From assembly GCA_023666665.1 (NCBI GenBank), contig JAMPBN010000001.1:1210606-1274605 (forward strand): DNA of 64,000 nt, given 5' to 3'. The position numbers and the translations under genes were made by a program. The notes under the pieces are model-generated. The model was not told where the DNA came from and searched no databases. It saw nothing but the letters and a program-made list of their open reading frames with translations. Positions 1 to 8,166 of the stretch are shown here, in pieces. Each line of letters begins with the position of its first letter. The stretch's first letter is position 1. Origin of the DNA: Prevotella sp. Lineage in GTDB: Bacteria > Bacteroidota > Bacteroidia > Bacteroidales > Muribaculaceae.

Positions 1-1179
1 CGGAGCGCCGATAAAGAAGAATATCAGGCACGCCAGCGATAGCGTGAAGCGCCGGTTCAGCTCAATGCCGTGGCGACGCAGCAGCTCGTGTTGGCTCTCA
101 AGGAAGTGATAGTGACCCTGATAGTCCCAGCGCATGCGGTCAATGTCGTTGCGGGCGCTAATCATTATGGAGCGGTGCTGTTCGGGCGACACGCGGGCAA
201 AAATCGAGTCGATGTTAACAACCTGCCGGGGCCGCGCATCGGCGCGCTTGGCCTCGGCGGGAAGCGATGCCGGGCTTACGCTCACCAGGTTGAGGTTGGC
301 GAGTTCGTTGCCAAACTTCTGCCCCACGGAGTCCACGCCGTGCTGCAGCGAGTCAATGGAGTGGCGCAGCTGCGAAACGTTTTTGCCGGCGTAGGTATTG
401 CTGATTTCGCTCTCGTCCATCATGTTGAGGTTCATGTCGAACGCCACCGTGATGAGTTTGTTTGAGAACTGCTCACTGCGATAGAGCGAGTTGCGCGCCG
501 ACGACATCCCCCCCTGGCCCTCGCGCAGGTTCTCAAAAAGTTCGCCGCGGTGCAGGTCAAGGAGCATGTGAGTCTTGTCGGGCGAGGTGCGCAGCGTGGC
601 GCTGTCGGCAAGTATTACGCGGGAGCGGTCAAACCCCTGGCGGAAGTCATAAATCATCACCGCGTAGAGCATTCCCGACTCGCGGTTTTTTGACTCCACG
701 TAGATGTTGATGTTGGGCAGCTGATAGTTGAATTCCCCCTCGGCAATGTCGAGCTCGGGGGTTTTCTGGCGTACGGATTTCAGCAGGGTCCACATCTTTG
801 TCTGCGCAAGGGGCAACACGTCGTTTTGAAAGAAAAAAGCCCCGATGCTCACGAACACTATCAACACGATAAGCGGCGACATAACGCGAAACAGAGATAT
901 GCCGCCGGCTTTCAGGGCGGTGAGTTCCATACTCTCGCCGATGTTGCCAAAGGTCATCAGCGAGGCCAACAGCACCGCCAAAGGCAGTGCCATAGGCACC
1001 ATTGACAGCGCGGCGTAGAAAAACAGTTCGGCCAACACTCCTATACTCACACCTTTGCCCACAAGATCCTGAAGGTGAAGCCACAAGAACTGCATCAGCA
1101 CGATAAACGTGCAGATGAAAAAAGTCATCACAAAAAGCGGCAGAAACTGCCGCAACATGAAGCGGTCGAGCGTTTTCAT
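1..1179 (-). CDS. LptF/LptG-family LPS export permease, 3' end cut by window edge
   Basis: 393 codons are open from ATG at 1179 to the window edge with no stop. The N-terminus has three membrane segments (about residues 12-34, 48-78 and 97-115). A long soluble region follows, and the visible end re-enters a membrane segment ending FFFIGAP after an HxxxLNRRFTLSLAC stretch, as in YjgP/YjgQ permeases. These proteins form the inner-membrane part of the Lpt machine that extracts lipopolysaccharide. LptF and LptG cannot be told apart here. The start follows a TACCTTTG promoter box by 14 bases. The rest of the gene lies to the left of the window. Confidence 0.88.
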   Translation of the reverse strand, partial: MKTLDRFMLRQFLPLFVMTFFICTFIVLMQFLWLHLQDLVGKGVSIGVLAELFFYAALSMVPMALPLAVLLASLMTFGNIGESMELTALKAGGISLFRVMSPLIVLIVFVSIGAFFFQNDVLPLAQTKMWTLLKSVRQKTPELDIAEGEFNYQLPNINIYVESKNRESGMLYAVMIYDFRQGFDRSRVILADSATLRTSPDKTHMLLDLHRGELFENLREGQGGMSSARNSLYRSEQFSNKLITVAFDMNLNMMDESEISNTYAGKNVSQLRHSIDSLQHGVDSVGQKFGNELANLNLVSVSPASLPAEAKRADARPRQVVNIDSIFARVSPEQHRSIMISARNDIDRMRWDYQGHYHFLESQHELLRRHGIELNRRFTLSLACLIFFFIGAP

Positions 1180-1193
1180 TTCTTTACCACCCG

Positions 1194-1201
1194 CAAAGGT
1201 A
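1194..1201 (-). promoter_or_regulatory. -7 box (TACCTTTG) of the LptF-type gene
   Basis: Matches the Bacteroidetes TAnnTTTG element and lies 14 bases upstream of the ATG. No TTG -33 element is seen at the expected distance. Confidence 0.6.
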
Positions 1202-1212
1202 CGAATTTTTTT

Positions 1213-1254
1213 TTAGTTAGGAGTTAGAAGTAAGAAGTTAGAAGTTAGAAGTAA
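1213..1254. repeat. Heptamer array, unit GAAGTTA
   Basis: Six 7-base units in register (TTAGTTA, GGAGTTA, GAAGTAA, GAAGTTA, GAAGTTA, GAAGTAA). The unit carries TAG or TAA on both strands, so the array holds stop codons in many frames. It lies upstream of the LptF-type gene and runs into the hairpin at 1253-1294. Confidence 0.85.
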
Positions 1255-1294
1255 AATATGGAGAGGCGGATTTTAAGCCGCCCCTCCATATTTT
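1253..1294. terminator. Bidirectional hairpin terminator
   Basis: Arms at 1253-1269 and 1278-1294 pair over 17 bases with one mismatch and an 8-base loop; A4 and T4 flank the stem. It lies after the portal gene, which is read leftwards, and so would end the phage-head cassette transcript before the LptF-type promoter. Confidence 0.75.
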
Positions 1295-1320
1295 CACTGC
1301 CCACTGCCCACTGCCCACTT
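1295..1320. repeat. Heptamer array, unit CACTGCC
   Basis: Three full units and a partial one abut the stop codon of the portal gene. The same unit occurs inside the WbqC-like gene at 16231-16286. This unit has no stop codon on either strand. Confidence 0.85.
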
Positions 1321-2611
1321 AAAGCAGCTTGCTGCGCGAGGCGCGGAAATCGTCGAAGCTGCGGAAGATGTCGGCCAACGCAGCCATTGAATTGCGCGTC
1401 TGCGCATCATAGAGCGTCGCCGAATTGCCGTTGCCCGTCTGATTGCGTCCCTGCAGAGTGTCGCTCACCCCGCCGGCTTTCTCAAACAGCTTCATCTCCA
1501 GGTTTACCAGCTCATAAGCCCCCGAGGTTGCCGGATTCGTCACCACCTGCTGCGGCCCGGGGCTACCAGGCTGCGGATTGTAGGGAATCACGCCGTCATA
1601 CGATGCCCAGAGGTTCCTGATGTCGTTCCACGAATAGTCCTCACAAATCTGATTCTCCGGAAAGAGCAACACACCCTTGGCCGACGACGACATCATATTG
1701 TCAATAAGCGTAATGAGGCGGTTTACGTGTTTTTGTTGGTCAATCAGCCCCTCAACAAAGGGGTGAATCTCGCCGTCCATCAGCGGATAAAACTTCACCA
1801 CAAACGGATGTCGCCCGGCCTCGTCAATGCGCAGCAATATCCCCTCGGGAGTGAGAAAACGCCCCTGCCAAATCGTGGAATACTCCAGGCGGGTGTGTAT
1901 GCGCGGCTGCCCCTTTTTGGCGCGTTTGCGGTTGGTGGCGGTAACCTCGGCGCTTCGGCTCTCCGGCAGGTAATAGAGCGTGGAGCTGAGAGTGTCGTGG
2001 CAGCGCAAACGCCCGGCGGCCTCGAGGGTCCACACCTCTATCACCCGGCAGCGCTCCGCCCCGCCATAGAGGCGCTTAATCTCCTCGGCCTTCTCCTTTG
2101 AGCCTCTCGCAAAGCGCCCAACCGTCTCCGCAAGGCTCCAGTCGTGAAACATCCCCACCAGCTCCATATCAAGGCCACGGGGGTCGCGAATCTCCGAGCA
2201 GAAAAAGTCGTCGGGGTTCACGTTGTCAACCCACACGCCGTCGCCCTCCGGACGGCGCTCGTTGACGATTCTCTGCACCGCGCACCCGCTGATTAGAAAC
2301 TCCTCGAGCATCCGCGCGTCGAGTTCGCCGAGGTGGTTGTGGTCAACCGGCGCGTTAGCCTGGTCCTCGCGTGAGCGGAAGTGGCCCACAATCGTCGTCA
2401 CCAGGCGGTGAATCATATTGTTGGTAATGGGCGGCCGGCCGTTGAGCGAGGCATATTCCCCCTCGGTGAGCCGCGAGCCGTCGGGCAGGATGATTATGTC
2501 GCCCCACTGGTGGCCATAAGTAAAGAGCTTGAAGCGCTGCCGCGCCGCGCGAAAGGGTGCAAGGCGATCATACTCGCGCCTTGCGCGTTCAAGATAGTCT
2601 GTTTCCATCAT
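1319..2611 (-). CDS. P22-type phage portal protein
   Basis: The 430-residue product looks like a portal, the ring through which DNA enters a phage head. Near the N-terminus it has RFKLFTYGHQWGD (26-38) and a proline-rich turn followed by NNMIHRL (64-70). The core holds EGLIDQQKHVNR (287-298), followed by a helix ending MMSSSAKG. A Gly/Asn/Gln-rich segment (379-399) follows, and the protein ends in KLL immediately before a heptamer array. P22-type portals are usually clearly longer, so the C-terminus may be truncated there. The start overlaps the stop of the upstream connector gene by 4 bases (ATGA), which suggests translational coupling. Family call is by pattern only. Confidence 0.7.
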   Translation of the reverse strand: MMETDYLERARREYDRLAPFRAARQRFKLFTYGHQWGDIIILPDGSRLTEGEYASLNGRPPITNNMIHRLVTTIVGHFRSREDQANAPVDHNHLGELDARMLEEFLISGCAVQRIVNERRPEGDGVWVDNVNPDDFFCSEIRDPRGLDMELVGMFHDWSLAETVGRFARGSKEKAEEIKRLYGGAERCRVIEVWTLEAAGRLRCHDTLSSTLYYLPESRSAEVTATNRKRAKKGQPRIHTRLEYSTIWQGRFLTPEGILLRIDEAGRHPFVVKFYPLMDGEIHPFVEGLIDQQKHVNRLITLIDNMMSSSAKGVLLFPENQICEDYSWNDIRNLWASYDGVIPYNPQPGSPGPQQVVTNPATSGAYELVNLEMKLFEKAGGVSDTLQGRNQTGNGNSATLYDAQTRNSMAALADIFRSFDDFRASRSKLL

Positions 2612-3111
2612 TCTGTTGCTACTAAAAGTCGGTCGTCAAAAATGTAAGTTTCGCTCCCGGGGTCGGTTATGGCAATAACCGAGCTCAACGAGCCTCTCGG
2701 AGCGCACACAATCAGCTCCCGCGGCGAAATGCGTGCCGCCATGGGGCGCTGGCAGTAGGGATTTGCCGCAAGGCGGCGCAAGGTTGCGGGATTCTCGTCG
2801 GGAACCACCGCGCCGGGCCACTCCGAGAAGCGCACCCGCAAAATGCGCCTCACCCTCTGGGGCAGCTTCACGTGAGTAACGCCGTAAACCCCCGAAACCT
2901 GCGCTTCCGAAGCCAATTCTTCGGGCGCAAGCAGCTCCTCGGGAGCCTCATCGAGTTGCGTGAGATACCAGGCCCGCATCTCCTCGGTGAGCATGGCGTC
3001 AAAATCCGCGCCCTCGGTGCGCGCCACCGTGCAGTCGAGCCGCAGGGGCTCGGCTGTACGGGCGTAGCGCCACAGGGTCAACATTTCGGCCTTGGTCAGC
3101 GTGCGCTTCAT
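2608..3111 (-). CDS. Probable phage head-tail connector/adaptor protein
   Basis: A 167-residue protein between capsid and portal genes, overlapping each by 4 bases. The N-terminal half is helical and acidic (residues 40-70). The C-terminal half is beta-rich with an ANPYCQRPMAAR stretch and an ending SETYIFDDRLL. No enzyme motif is visible. In tailed phages, proteins of this size next to the capsid gene are often head-completion or adaptor proteins. The assignment rests on position and general shape, so a capsid-associated protein of another kind is possible. Confidence 0.5.
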   Translation of the reverse strand: MKRTLTKAEMLTLWRYARTAEPLRLDCTVARTEGADFDAMLTEEMRAWYLTQLDEAPEELLAPEELASEAQVSGVYGVTHVKLPQRVRRILRVRFSEWPGAVVPDENPATLRRLAANPYCQRPMAARISPRELIVCAPRGSLSSVIAITDPGSETYIFDDRLLVATE

Positions 3112-4301
3112 GCTTTCGTGGCGGTAACGCGGACGTGGGCTTCAGGATAACGCAATACCAGGCAGCTCACCTCGGTCATCACTACGGCCTCGGTGTTGCG
3201 CTGTCCCGAAGTGCGCAGGTCAAGGGTTGTGGCCGAGAAAGGCACGTGAACGTACTTGGTCAGGAACTCCGGGTCTATGATAAGACCGTCGGCCGAATGG
3301 CCGCAGGAATCGAGTACCTCGGAGTGAATCACGTAGAGAGTGCCGAACTTGGAGTGCATCTCCGTGAAGTCCAGACCCCAGCGGCTCACCACGTCGCCCG
3401 GAAGCATCACGCGCTGATTGCCGTCAAGCAGCGAAAGCTGCTCAATCAGCTCCGTGCCGGCAACGAGGATTTTGCGCGCCGAACCGGCGTGGCCCGTAAA
3501 GGCCGTCGACATCACCTTGAGCCAGTCGGCCGACTTCAGTGCTCCGGCAGGATAGGTGGCATCCTTGCCCGCCTGATTCCATATGCCTCCGGTCAGGAAT
3601 ACCTCGCATTTCTTCTCCGTGTCGGTAAAGCGGGCCTTGGTGCCGAACAGGAACGTGCGCTCCATGGCAAGGCGCATGTCGTAGAGCGCCACCTCCTCCT
3701 GGTCGGAGAATGTCCAGCCCACCTCCTTGTTGGCGGCGCGCATTAGGGTTGATTGCTCAATCTGCGTCTTGAAAATCTGGCAGTAGTTCTGCATCTTTTC
3801 GGGCAGAGCCTCATATTGCGCGGTCTGCACGTCGAGTTCGCCGGCAGCGCGACCCATGCGCACCACTTTGGCTCCGGCGGGAATGTCAAAGAGGTCATCG
3901 GCCGTGACGTTTACGGGCTTCACGCGGACGCTCTGACCGTTCACCTCCATCACGTAGGCAATCAGCGCCTCCGAGGCCGAGGTTTTTACATCGGGCAGCA
4001 TAATGGTTTCCGATTGGTCAAAAGCCTTGTCCTCGTTAAGGGTCAGCGAAACCACGCTGTCGCCGGCAATCATGGCCTGGGCCTTCAGCGTTGCCGACTG
4101 CGGGCGCGTTGCCACTGCGTAATAGTCTACTGTCATACTCTTGCAGGGCCGTGACGCGGCATAGCGGCTCAGCTGGTCAATGGGCGTGGCCATAGGGCGC
4201 AGCTTGGTGATTTTACGGTCTACGTCGTTGCGCAGAAGTTCGGGGGTCTGTTGGTTTGCGAGCGTGGTTGTCAGGGGCTCGCCGGTAATCTGTTTGCTCA
4301 T
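3108..4301 (-). CDS. Phage major capsid protein, SU10/HK97-like
   Basis: The 397-residue protein resembles the SU10-type major capsid family (DUF5309-like), which has the HK97 fold. It has a long N-terminal arm, a central region with MRLAMERTFLFGTKA, and the shell-domain stretch DFTEMHSKFGTLYVIHSEVL followed by GLIIDPEFLTKYV. The ending LDLRTSGQRNTEAVVMTEV is typical of the last beta strands of this group. No protease gene is nearby. The start lies after an array and a small upstream gene; its 3' end overlaps the connector start. If domesticated, it could assemble an empty shell, but nothing here shows that. Confidence 0.7.
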   Translation of the reverse strand: MSKQITGEPLTTTLANQQTPELLRNDVDRKITKLRPMATPIDQLSRYAASRPCKSMTVDYYAVATRPQSATLKAQAMIAGDSVVSLTLNEDKAFDQSETIMLPDVKTSASEALIAYVMEVNGQSVRVKPVNVTADDLFDIPAGAKVVRMGRAAGELDVQTAQYEALPEKMQNYCQIFKTQIEQSTLMRAANKEVGWTFSDQEEVALYDMRLAMERTFLFGTKARFTDTEKKCEVFLTGGIWNQAGKDATYPAGALKSADWLKVMSTAFTGHAGSARKILVAGTELIEQLSLLDGNQRVMLPGDVVSRWGLDFTEMHSKFGTLYVIHSEVLDSCGHSADGLIIDPEFLTKYVHVPFSATTLDLRTSGQRNTEAVVMTEVSCLVLRYPEAHVRVTATKA

Positions 4302-4322
4302 AGTCTTTTCTTGTTGTTTAAA

Positions 4323-4360
4323 GGTTTAGGGGTTTAAGGGTTTAGGGGTTTAGGGGTTTA
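4323..4360. repeat. Octamer array, unit GGTTTAGG
   Basis: Four to five 8-base units between the small cassette gene and the capsid gene. On the minus strand the array holds the TAA stop of the small gene at 4358-4360. Stop codons occur on both strands. Confidence 0.85.
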
Positions 4361-4567
4361 CTCCCAGATTGATTTATGGATTGTGTTGAGAATCTCAAAG
4401 CCTTGCTGAGGCTCCTCGGCCGCTTTCTGCCCGGGACTCTCCCAGAGCGACGGCTCCTGCATTCTTTTCTCAATCTGTTCGTTCAAGCCTCGGCGATAGC
4501 CGCGCTCTTCGGCTTCGGCAAGCTGCTGCTCAAAGCCGGCGGGGGTGGGGTTCTGATTCTGTTCCAT
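4358..4567 (-). CDS. Small helical protein, possible capsid scaffold
   Basis: A 69-residue, charged, Gln/Glu-rich protein with a predicted helix around AEAEERGYRRGLNEQIEKR (residues 17-35). It is the first gene of the phage-head cassette and lies directly before the capsid gene, where many tailed phages encode the scaffold. It is short for a scaffold, so this role is a guess from position. The start is ATG, 10 bases downstream of a TAACTTTG box. Its stop lies inside the octamer array. Confidence 0.5.
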   Translation of the reverse strand: MEQNQNPTPAGFEQQLAEAEERGYRRGLNEQIEKRMQEPSLWESPGQKAAEEPQQGFEILNTIHKSIWE

Positions 4568-4577
4568 AATGACGCTG

Positions 4578-4585
4578 CAAAGTTA
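4578..4585 (-). promoter_or_regulatory. -7 box (TAACTTTG) of the phage-head cassette
   Basis: Host-type promoter box 10 bases upstream of the 69-residue gene. Its presence implies that the cassette is expressed by the housekeeping sigma factor rather than being silent debris. Confidence 0.6.
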
Positions 4586-4626
4586 CGCCCGCCCCTCGCC
4601 GCTGAACCGTAGAATTTGTCCGATTG

Positions 4627-4656
4627 TTGAAAATTAAAAAAAATTACGTAAATTTG
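4627..4656 (+). promoter_or_regulatory. Promoter of ilvE (TTG 4627-4629, TAAATTTG 4649-4656)
   Basis: Both Bacteroidetes elements are present with a 19-base spacer. The predicted transcription start is close to 4662, so the mRNA has almost no leader if the ATG at 4666 is used. Confidence 0.65.
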
Positions 4657-4665
4657 CAGCCCATT

Positions 4666-5703
4666 ATGAACACTGATATGGCATCAAACGATTTAGACTG
4701 GAGTACATTGCCGTTTGGCTACGTACCCACCGACATCAACGTCCGCTCGACGTTTCGCAACGGCGTTTGGGGCCCCATTGAAGAGACCTCATCAGAATAT
4801 ATTAATATGCACATGGCCGCAACCGCGCTGCACTACGGCCAGGAAATCTTTGAAGGACTGAAAGCTTTTCGCGGCAAAGACGGCAAAATACGCATTTTCC
4901 GCCTCCACGACAATGCCAAGCGCATAATCGAATCCGCCAAAGGCCTGCTCATGGAGCCGGTGCCCGAAGAACTCTTCTGCGAAATGTGCATTCGCGCCGT
5001 CAAGGCCAACGAACGCTTCATTCCCCCCTACGGCTCAGGCGCTTCGCTCTATATCCGCCCCCTCGAAATCGGTATGACCGCCCAGGTTGGCGTGAAACGC
5101 GCCACCGAATATACATTCATCGTCTTCGTGTCGCCCGTGGGTCCTTACTTCAAAGAGGGCTTCAAGCCCACCAACATCTGCATTATGCGCGAATATGACC
5201 GCGTGGCACCCAAGGGCACCGGACGCTGGAAAGTCGGAGGCAACTACGCCGCATCAATCGCCGCCGGAGCCAAAGCCCACGACATGGGCTACAGCGCAGT
5301 GCTCTACCTCGACCCCAAAGAAAAAAAATACCTCGACGAATGCGGACCCGCAAACTTCTTTGCCATCAAAGACGGCAAATACATAACCCCCGCATCCGAA
5401 TCCATACTCCCCTCAATCACCAACATGAGCTTCATGACCCTGGCCCGCGACATGGGCCTCGAAGTGGAACAGCGCCATATCACCGTCGACGAACTCGCCG
5501 ACGTCAGCGAAGCCGCAGCCTGCGGCACCGCAGCAGTGGCCTCTCCCGTAGGCGAGGTTCATGACCTCGACACCGGCATTCACTACGTCATTGCCAAAGA
5601 CGCACAACCCGGCCCCGTCACCACCGAACTCTACAACCGCCTCCGCGCAATTCAATACGGCGAGGCTCCCGACTCTCACGGCTGGACAACTCTCGTAGAA
5701 TGA
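4666..5703 (+). CDS. ilvE: Branched-chain amino acid aminotransferase
   Basis: 345 residues, of class IV PLP aminotransferase type. It transfers amino groups between glutamate and the keto acids of leucine, isoleucine and valine. The PLP-binding lysine lies in KVGGNYAAS (about residue 189), and the Bacteroidetes-type HYGQEIFEGLKAFR (56-69) is clear. An upstream TTG at 4624 would overlap the promoter, so ATG 4666 was chosen; ATG 4678 (MASNDLDW) is an equally good start and would give a more normal leader. The stop overlaps the next start by 4 bases. Confidence 0.93.
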   Translation: MNTDMASNDLDWSTLPFGYVPTDINVRSTFRNGVWGPIEETSSEYINMHMAATALHYGQEIFEGLKAFRGKDGKIRIFRLHDNAKRIIESAKGLLMEPVPEELFCEMCIRAVKANERFIPPYGSGASLYIRPLEIGMTAQVGVKRATEYTFIVFVSPVGPYFKEGFKPTNICIMREYDRVAPKGTGRWKVGGNYAASIAAGAKAHDMGYSAVLYLDPKEKKYLDECGPANFFAIKDGKYITPASESILPSITNMSFMTLARDMGLEVEQRHITVDELADVSEAAACGTAAVASPVGEVHDLDTGIHYVIAKDAQPGPVTTELYNRLRAIQYGEAPDSHGWTTLVE

Positions 5704-6206
5704 TTAACTACCAGGAAATCATCAACAAATACTATCCCGAGGGCACGCGCCTTCGGGATATTTATATGCGCCACGCCCTCGACGTTGCCGCTATGGCCGA
5801 AGAACTCCGCGCCAAGTATCACCCCGACCTCGACCCCGCCGAGGTCCGCGCCGCCTCCATGACCCACGACATCGGCATCTTCCTGACCGATGCCCCCGGT
5901 ATTGAATGCCACGGCTCAGCGCCTTATATTCAGCACGGCCCCCTAGGCGCCGACCTGCTGCGCCGCGAGGGCGCTCCCGAATGGATGGCCCGCGTGGCCG
6001 AGCGCCACACCGGAGTCGGCATCGGCAACCTCGTGCCCGAAACTATGTTGGAAAAACTCGTGTGCTACGCCGACAAGTTCTATTCCAAATCCGGCGATAT
6101 GAAGCGCAAATCACTTGACCGCGTCGAAGCCTCCATGGCACGCTACGGAGCCCAAAATCTTGAGGCTTTTCACCGGCTGCGCCTTCAGGTGCTTCAAATA
6201 TTATGA
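5700..6206 (+). CDS. HD-domain phosphohydrolase
   Basis: 168 residues with the HD metal-binding pattern: His25 in MRHALDVA, His-Asp 56-57 in MTHDIGIF, and a later Asp in CYADKFYSK. Small proteins of this type hydrolyse phosphate esters of nucleotides or related metabolites; the substrate cannot be read from the sequence. It is coupled to ilvE by an ATGA overlap, but a link to amino-acid synthesis is not established. Confidence 0.82.
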   Translation: MINYQEIINKYYPEGTRLRDIYMRHALDVAAMAEELRAKYHPDLDPAEVRAASMTHDIGIFLTDAPGIECHGSAPYIQHGPLGADLLRREGAPEWMARVAERHTGVGIGNLVPETMLEKLVCYADKFYSKSGDMKRKSLDRVEASMARYGAQNLEAFHRLRLQVLQIL

Positions 6207-6237
6207 CTTTCTACGCCCAAAATCCAACTTTAATTCG

Positions 6238-6245
6238 TAACTTTG
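6238..6245 (+). promoter_or_regulatory. -7 box (TAACTTTG) of hisS operon
   Basis: Lies 25 bases before the hisS ATG. No further box was seen until 14707, so hisS to mutS may be one transcript. Confidence 0.6.
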
Positions 6246-6270
6246 CGGAAATAAACACAATCATACTGAA

Positions 6271-7641
6271 ATGAAGCCCTCAATTCCTAAAGGAACTCGC
6301 GATTTCACGCCCGCCGAGATGGCGCGGCGCAACTATATTTTCGACACCATCCGCACGGTGTTCCGACTCTACGGTTTCGCACCCATCGAAACCCCCGCGC
6401 TCGAAAACCTCTCAACCCTCATGGGCAAATATGGCGAGGAGGGCGACAAGCTCCTCTTCAAGGTACTCAACTCCGGCGACTTTCTGCACGGCGTTGACCC
6501 CGCCCTGCTCCAGAACCCCGAGGGGCAGTGGGGCAAGCTCACCGCACAACTCTGCGAAAAAGGTCTGCGCTACGACCTCACCGTGCCCTTTGCCCGCTTC
6601 GTCGTTATGCACCGCAACGACCTGCAGATGCCCTTCAAGCGCTATCAGATTCAACCCGTGTGGCGCGCCGACCGACCCCAAAAAGGTCGCTACCGCGAAT
6701 TTTACCAGTGCGATGCCGACATTGTCGGCTCCGACTCCCTCATCAACGAAGTTGAGCTGCTGCAGCTCATCGACGAAGTCTTTGCACGCCTGGGAATACG
6801 CATCGCCATCAAGCTCAACAACCGCAAGGTCCTCGCCGGAATCGCCACCCTCATCGGGTTCCCCGACAAGATGGTCGACATCACCGTGGCCATTGACAAA
6901 CTCGATAAAATCGGCCTCGAAGCCGTCAATGCCGAACTCCGCGAGCGCGGACTCACCCCCGAAGCCGTCAGCGCCCTCGAACCCATCCTGAAAATCGACG
7001 GCACCGTCAGCGAGCGCCTCAACAAGCTCGCCGAGCTGCTCAAAGATGTTCCCGAAGGAGCTCTCGGAGTTGCCGAACTCCGCGAAATCGTTGCCGGAGT
7101 CGAAGCCCTCGGACTCCGCGCACAGCTCGACCTCGACGTGAGCCTGGCCCGAGGACTCAACTACTACACCGGAGCCATCATCGAAGTTAAGGCCCTCGAC
7201 GTAGCCATCGGCTCCATAACCGGCGGCGGACGCTACGACAACCTCACCGGAGTATTCGGCATGCCCGGCCTCTCCGGCGTGGGCATCAGCTTCGGTGCCG
7301 ACCGCATCTACGATGTCCTAAACCAGCTCAACCTCTACCCCGCCGACCTCCTAACCGGAGCCAAAGTACTCTTCCTCAACATGGGCACCGCCGAAGCCGC
7401 CGAATCGCTCAAAATGGTCAAGGAACTCCGCGCCGCCGGAATCTCCGCAGAACTCTACCCCGATGCCGCCAAGATGAAAAAGCAGATGAGCTATGCCGAC
7501 GCCAAAGGCATCCCCTACGTAGCTATCATCGGCGAAAGCGAACTCGCCTCCGGCCAACTCACCCTCAAAAATATGTCAACAGGCGAACAGCAGCTCCTCA
7601 CCCCCTCCTCCGCCGCCCAATTATTAATTACTAATTACTAA
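6271..7641 (+). CDS. hisS: Histidyl-tRNA synthetase
   Basis: 456 residues, class II synthetase that charges tRNA-His. Motif 1 begins near [18 protein letters not shown], motif 2 is [15 protein letters not shown], and the HisA signature is [12 protein letters not shown]-terminal anticodon-binding domain follows. The last residues (QLLITNY) and the stop are encoded by an AATTACT heptamer array; the GT9 gene ending at 12032 has the identical tail for the same reason. These residues are probably not functional parts of the enzyme. Confidence 0.95.
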   Translation: MKPSIPKGTRDFTPAEMARRNYIFDTIRTVFRLYGFAPIETPALENLSTLMGKYGEEGDKLLFKVLNSGDFLHGVDPALLQNPEGQWGKLTAQLCEKGLRYDLTVPFARFVVMHRNDLQMPFKRYQIQPVWRADRPQKGRYREFYQCDADIVGSDSLINEVELLQLIDEVFARLGIRIAIKLNNRKVLAGIATLIGFPDKMVDITVAIDKLDKIGLEAVNAELRERGLTPEAVSALEPILKIDGTVSERLNKLAELLKDVPEGALGVAELREIVAGVEALGLRAQLDLDVSLARGLNYYTGAIIEVKALDVAIGSITGGGRYDNLTGVFGMPGLSGVGISFGADRIYDVLNQLNLYPADLLTGAKVLFLNMGTAEAAESLKMVKELRAAGISAELYPDAAKMKKQMSYADAKGIPYVAIIGESELASGQLTLKNMSTGEQQLLTPSSAAQLLITNY

Positions 7642-7646
7642 TTAAT
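7626..7646. repeat. Heptamer array, unit AATTACT, at hisS/HEAT junction
   Basis: Three units (AATTACT, AATTACT, AATTAAT). The array contains the hisS stop (7639-7641), and its last bases form the ATG of the next gene (7645-7647). Confidence 0.85.
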
Positions 7647-8166
7647 GACACTATCGGAAGTTCGTCGCCAATTCTTTACCTTTCGCAACGGTCTGCTCGC
7701 CGACATGCTCCGCAAGCAGGCCCAACTGCCCCAAAAGGTAATCTTCGGCCTCAATCTGCCCCAGCTGCGCGAAATCGCCGCCCGCTGCGGTCAAGATGAC
7801 GCCCTGGCCTGCGAACTCTGGGCCGACACCGACTGCCGCGAGGCCCGACTCCTCGCCCCGATGATTCACTCTGCCTCGGCCGAGGTCCTCGCCTGGCTCG
7901 ACCAAGTCATCACCATTGAAGAGGCCGACGTGGTGTGTCACCGCCTGCTGCGCCGCTGCCCCGGAGCCGCCGACAAGGCTCGCCAAGCGCTCCGCAGCGA
8001 CAACCCCCTGGTATGCTATGCCGCCATTCGCTTGATTATCAACCTCCTCCCCGATAGCCGCGAACTCGCCCTCCAAGCCCTCCAAACCGTAGAATTTCAC
8101 TCCCTGACCGACGGCATCATGCGCCAGCTGCGCCGTCAACTCGCCAATGAAGAAGAAGCTCTATAA
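7645..8166 (+). CDS. DNA alkylation repair (AlkD-like HEAT) protein
   Basis: 173 residues of helical HEAT-like repeats. KVIFGLNLPQLREIAARC (residues 32-49) matches the start of the DNA alkylation repair group, and LWADTDCREARLLAPM is the next repeat. AlkD-type enzymes remove alkylated purines by gripping the backbone. This protein is shorter than typical members, and its catalytic residues cannot be confirmed by eye, so it may be a non-catalytic relative. The end overlaps waaA by 20 bases. Confidence 0.7.
   Translation: MTLSEVRRQFFTFRNGLLADMLRKQAQLPQKVIFGLNLPQLREIAARCGQDDALACELWADTDCREARLLAPMIHSASAEVLAWLDQVITIEEADVVCHRLLRRCPGAADKARQALRSDNPLVCYAAIRLIINLLPDSRELALQALQTVEFHSLTDGIMRQLRRQLANEEEAL

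Noticed and set aside
1727..2101. Plus-strand frames over the portal gene as separate genes
   Set aside because: They overlap a well-supported portal reading frame and have no similarity or promoter of their own.
4624..4665. Longer ilvE starting at TTG 4624
   Set aside because: That region contains the promoter, and the extra residues are not part of the aminotransferase family.
8147..8166. Overlap of the HEAT gene and waaA as a possible fusion or frameshift
   Set aside because: Both frames have normal family ends and starts; the 20-base overlap is an ordinary coupled junction.
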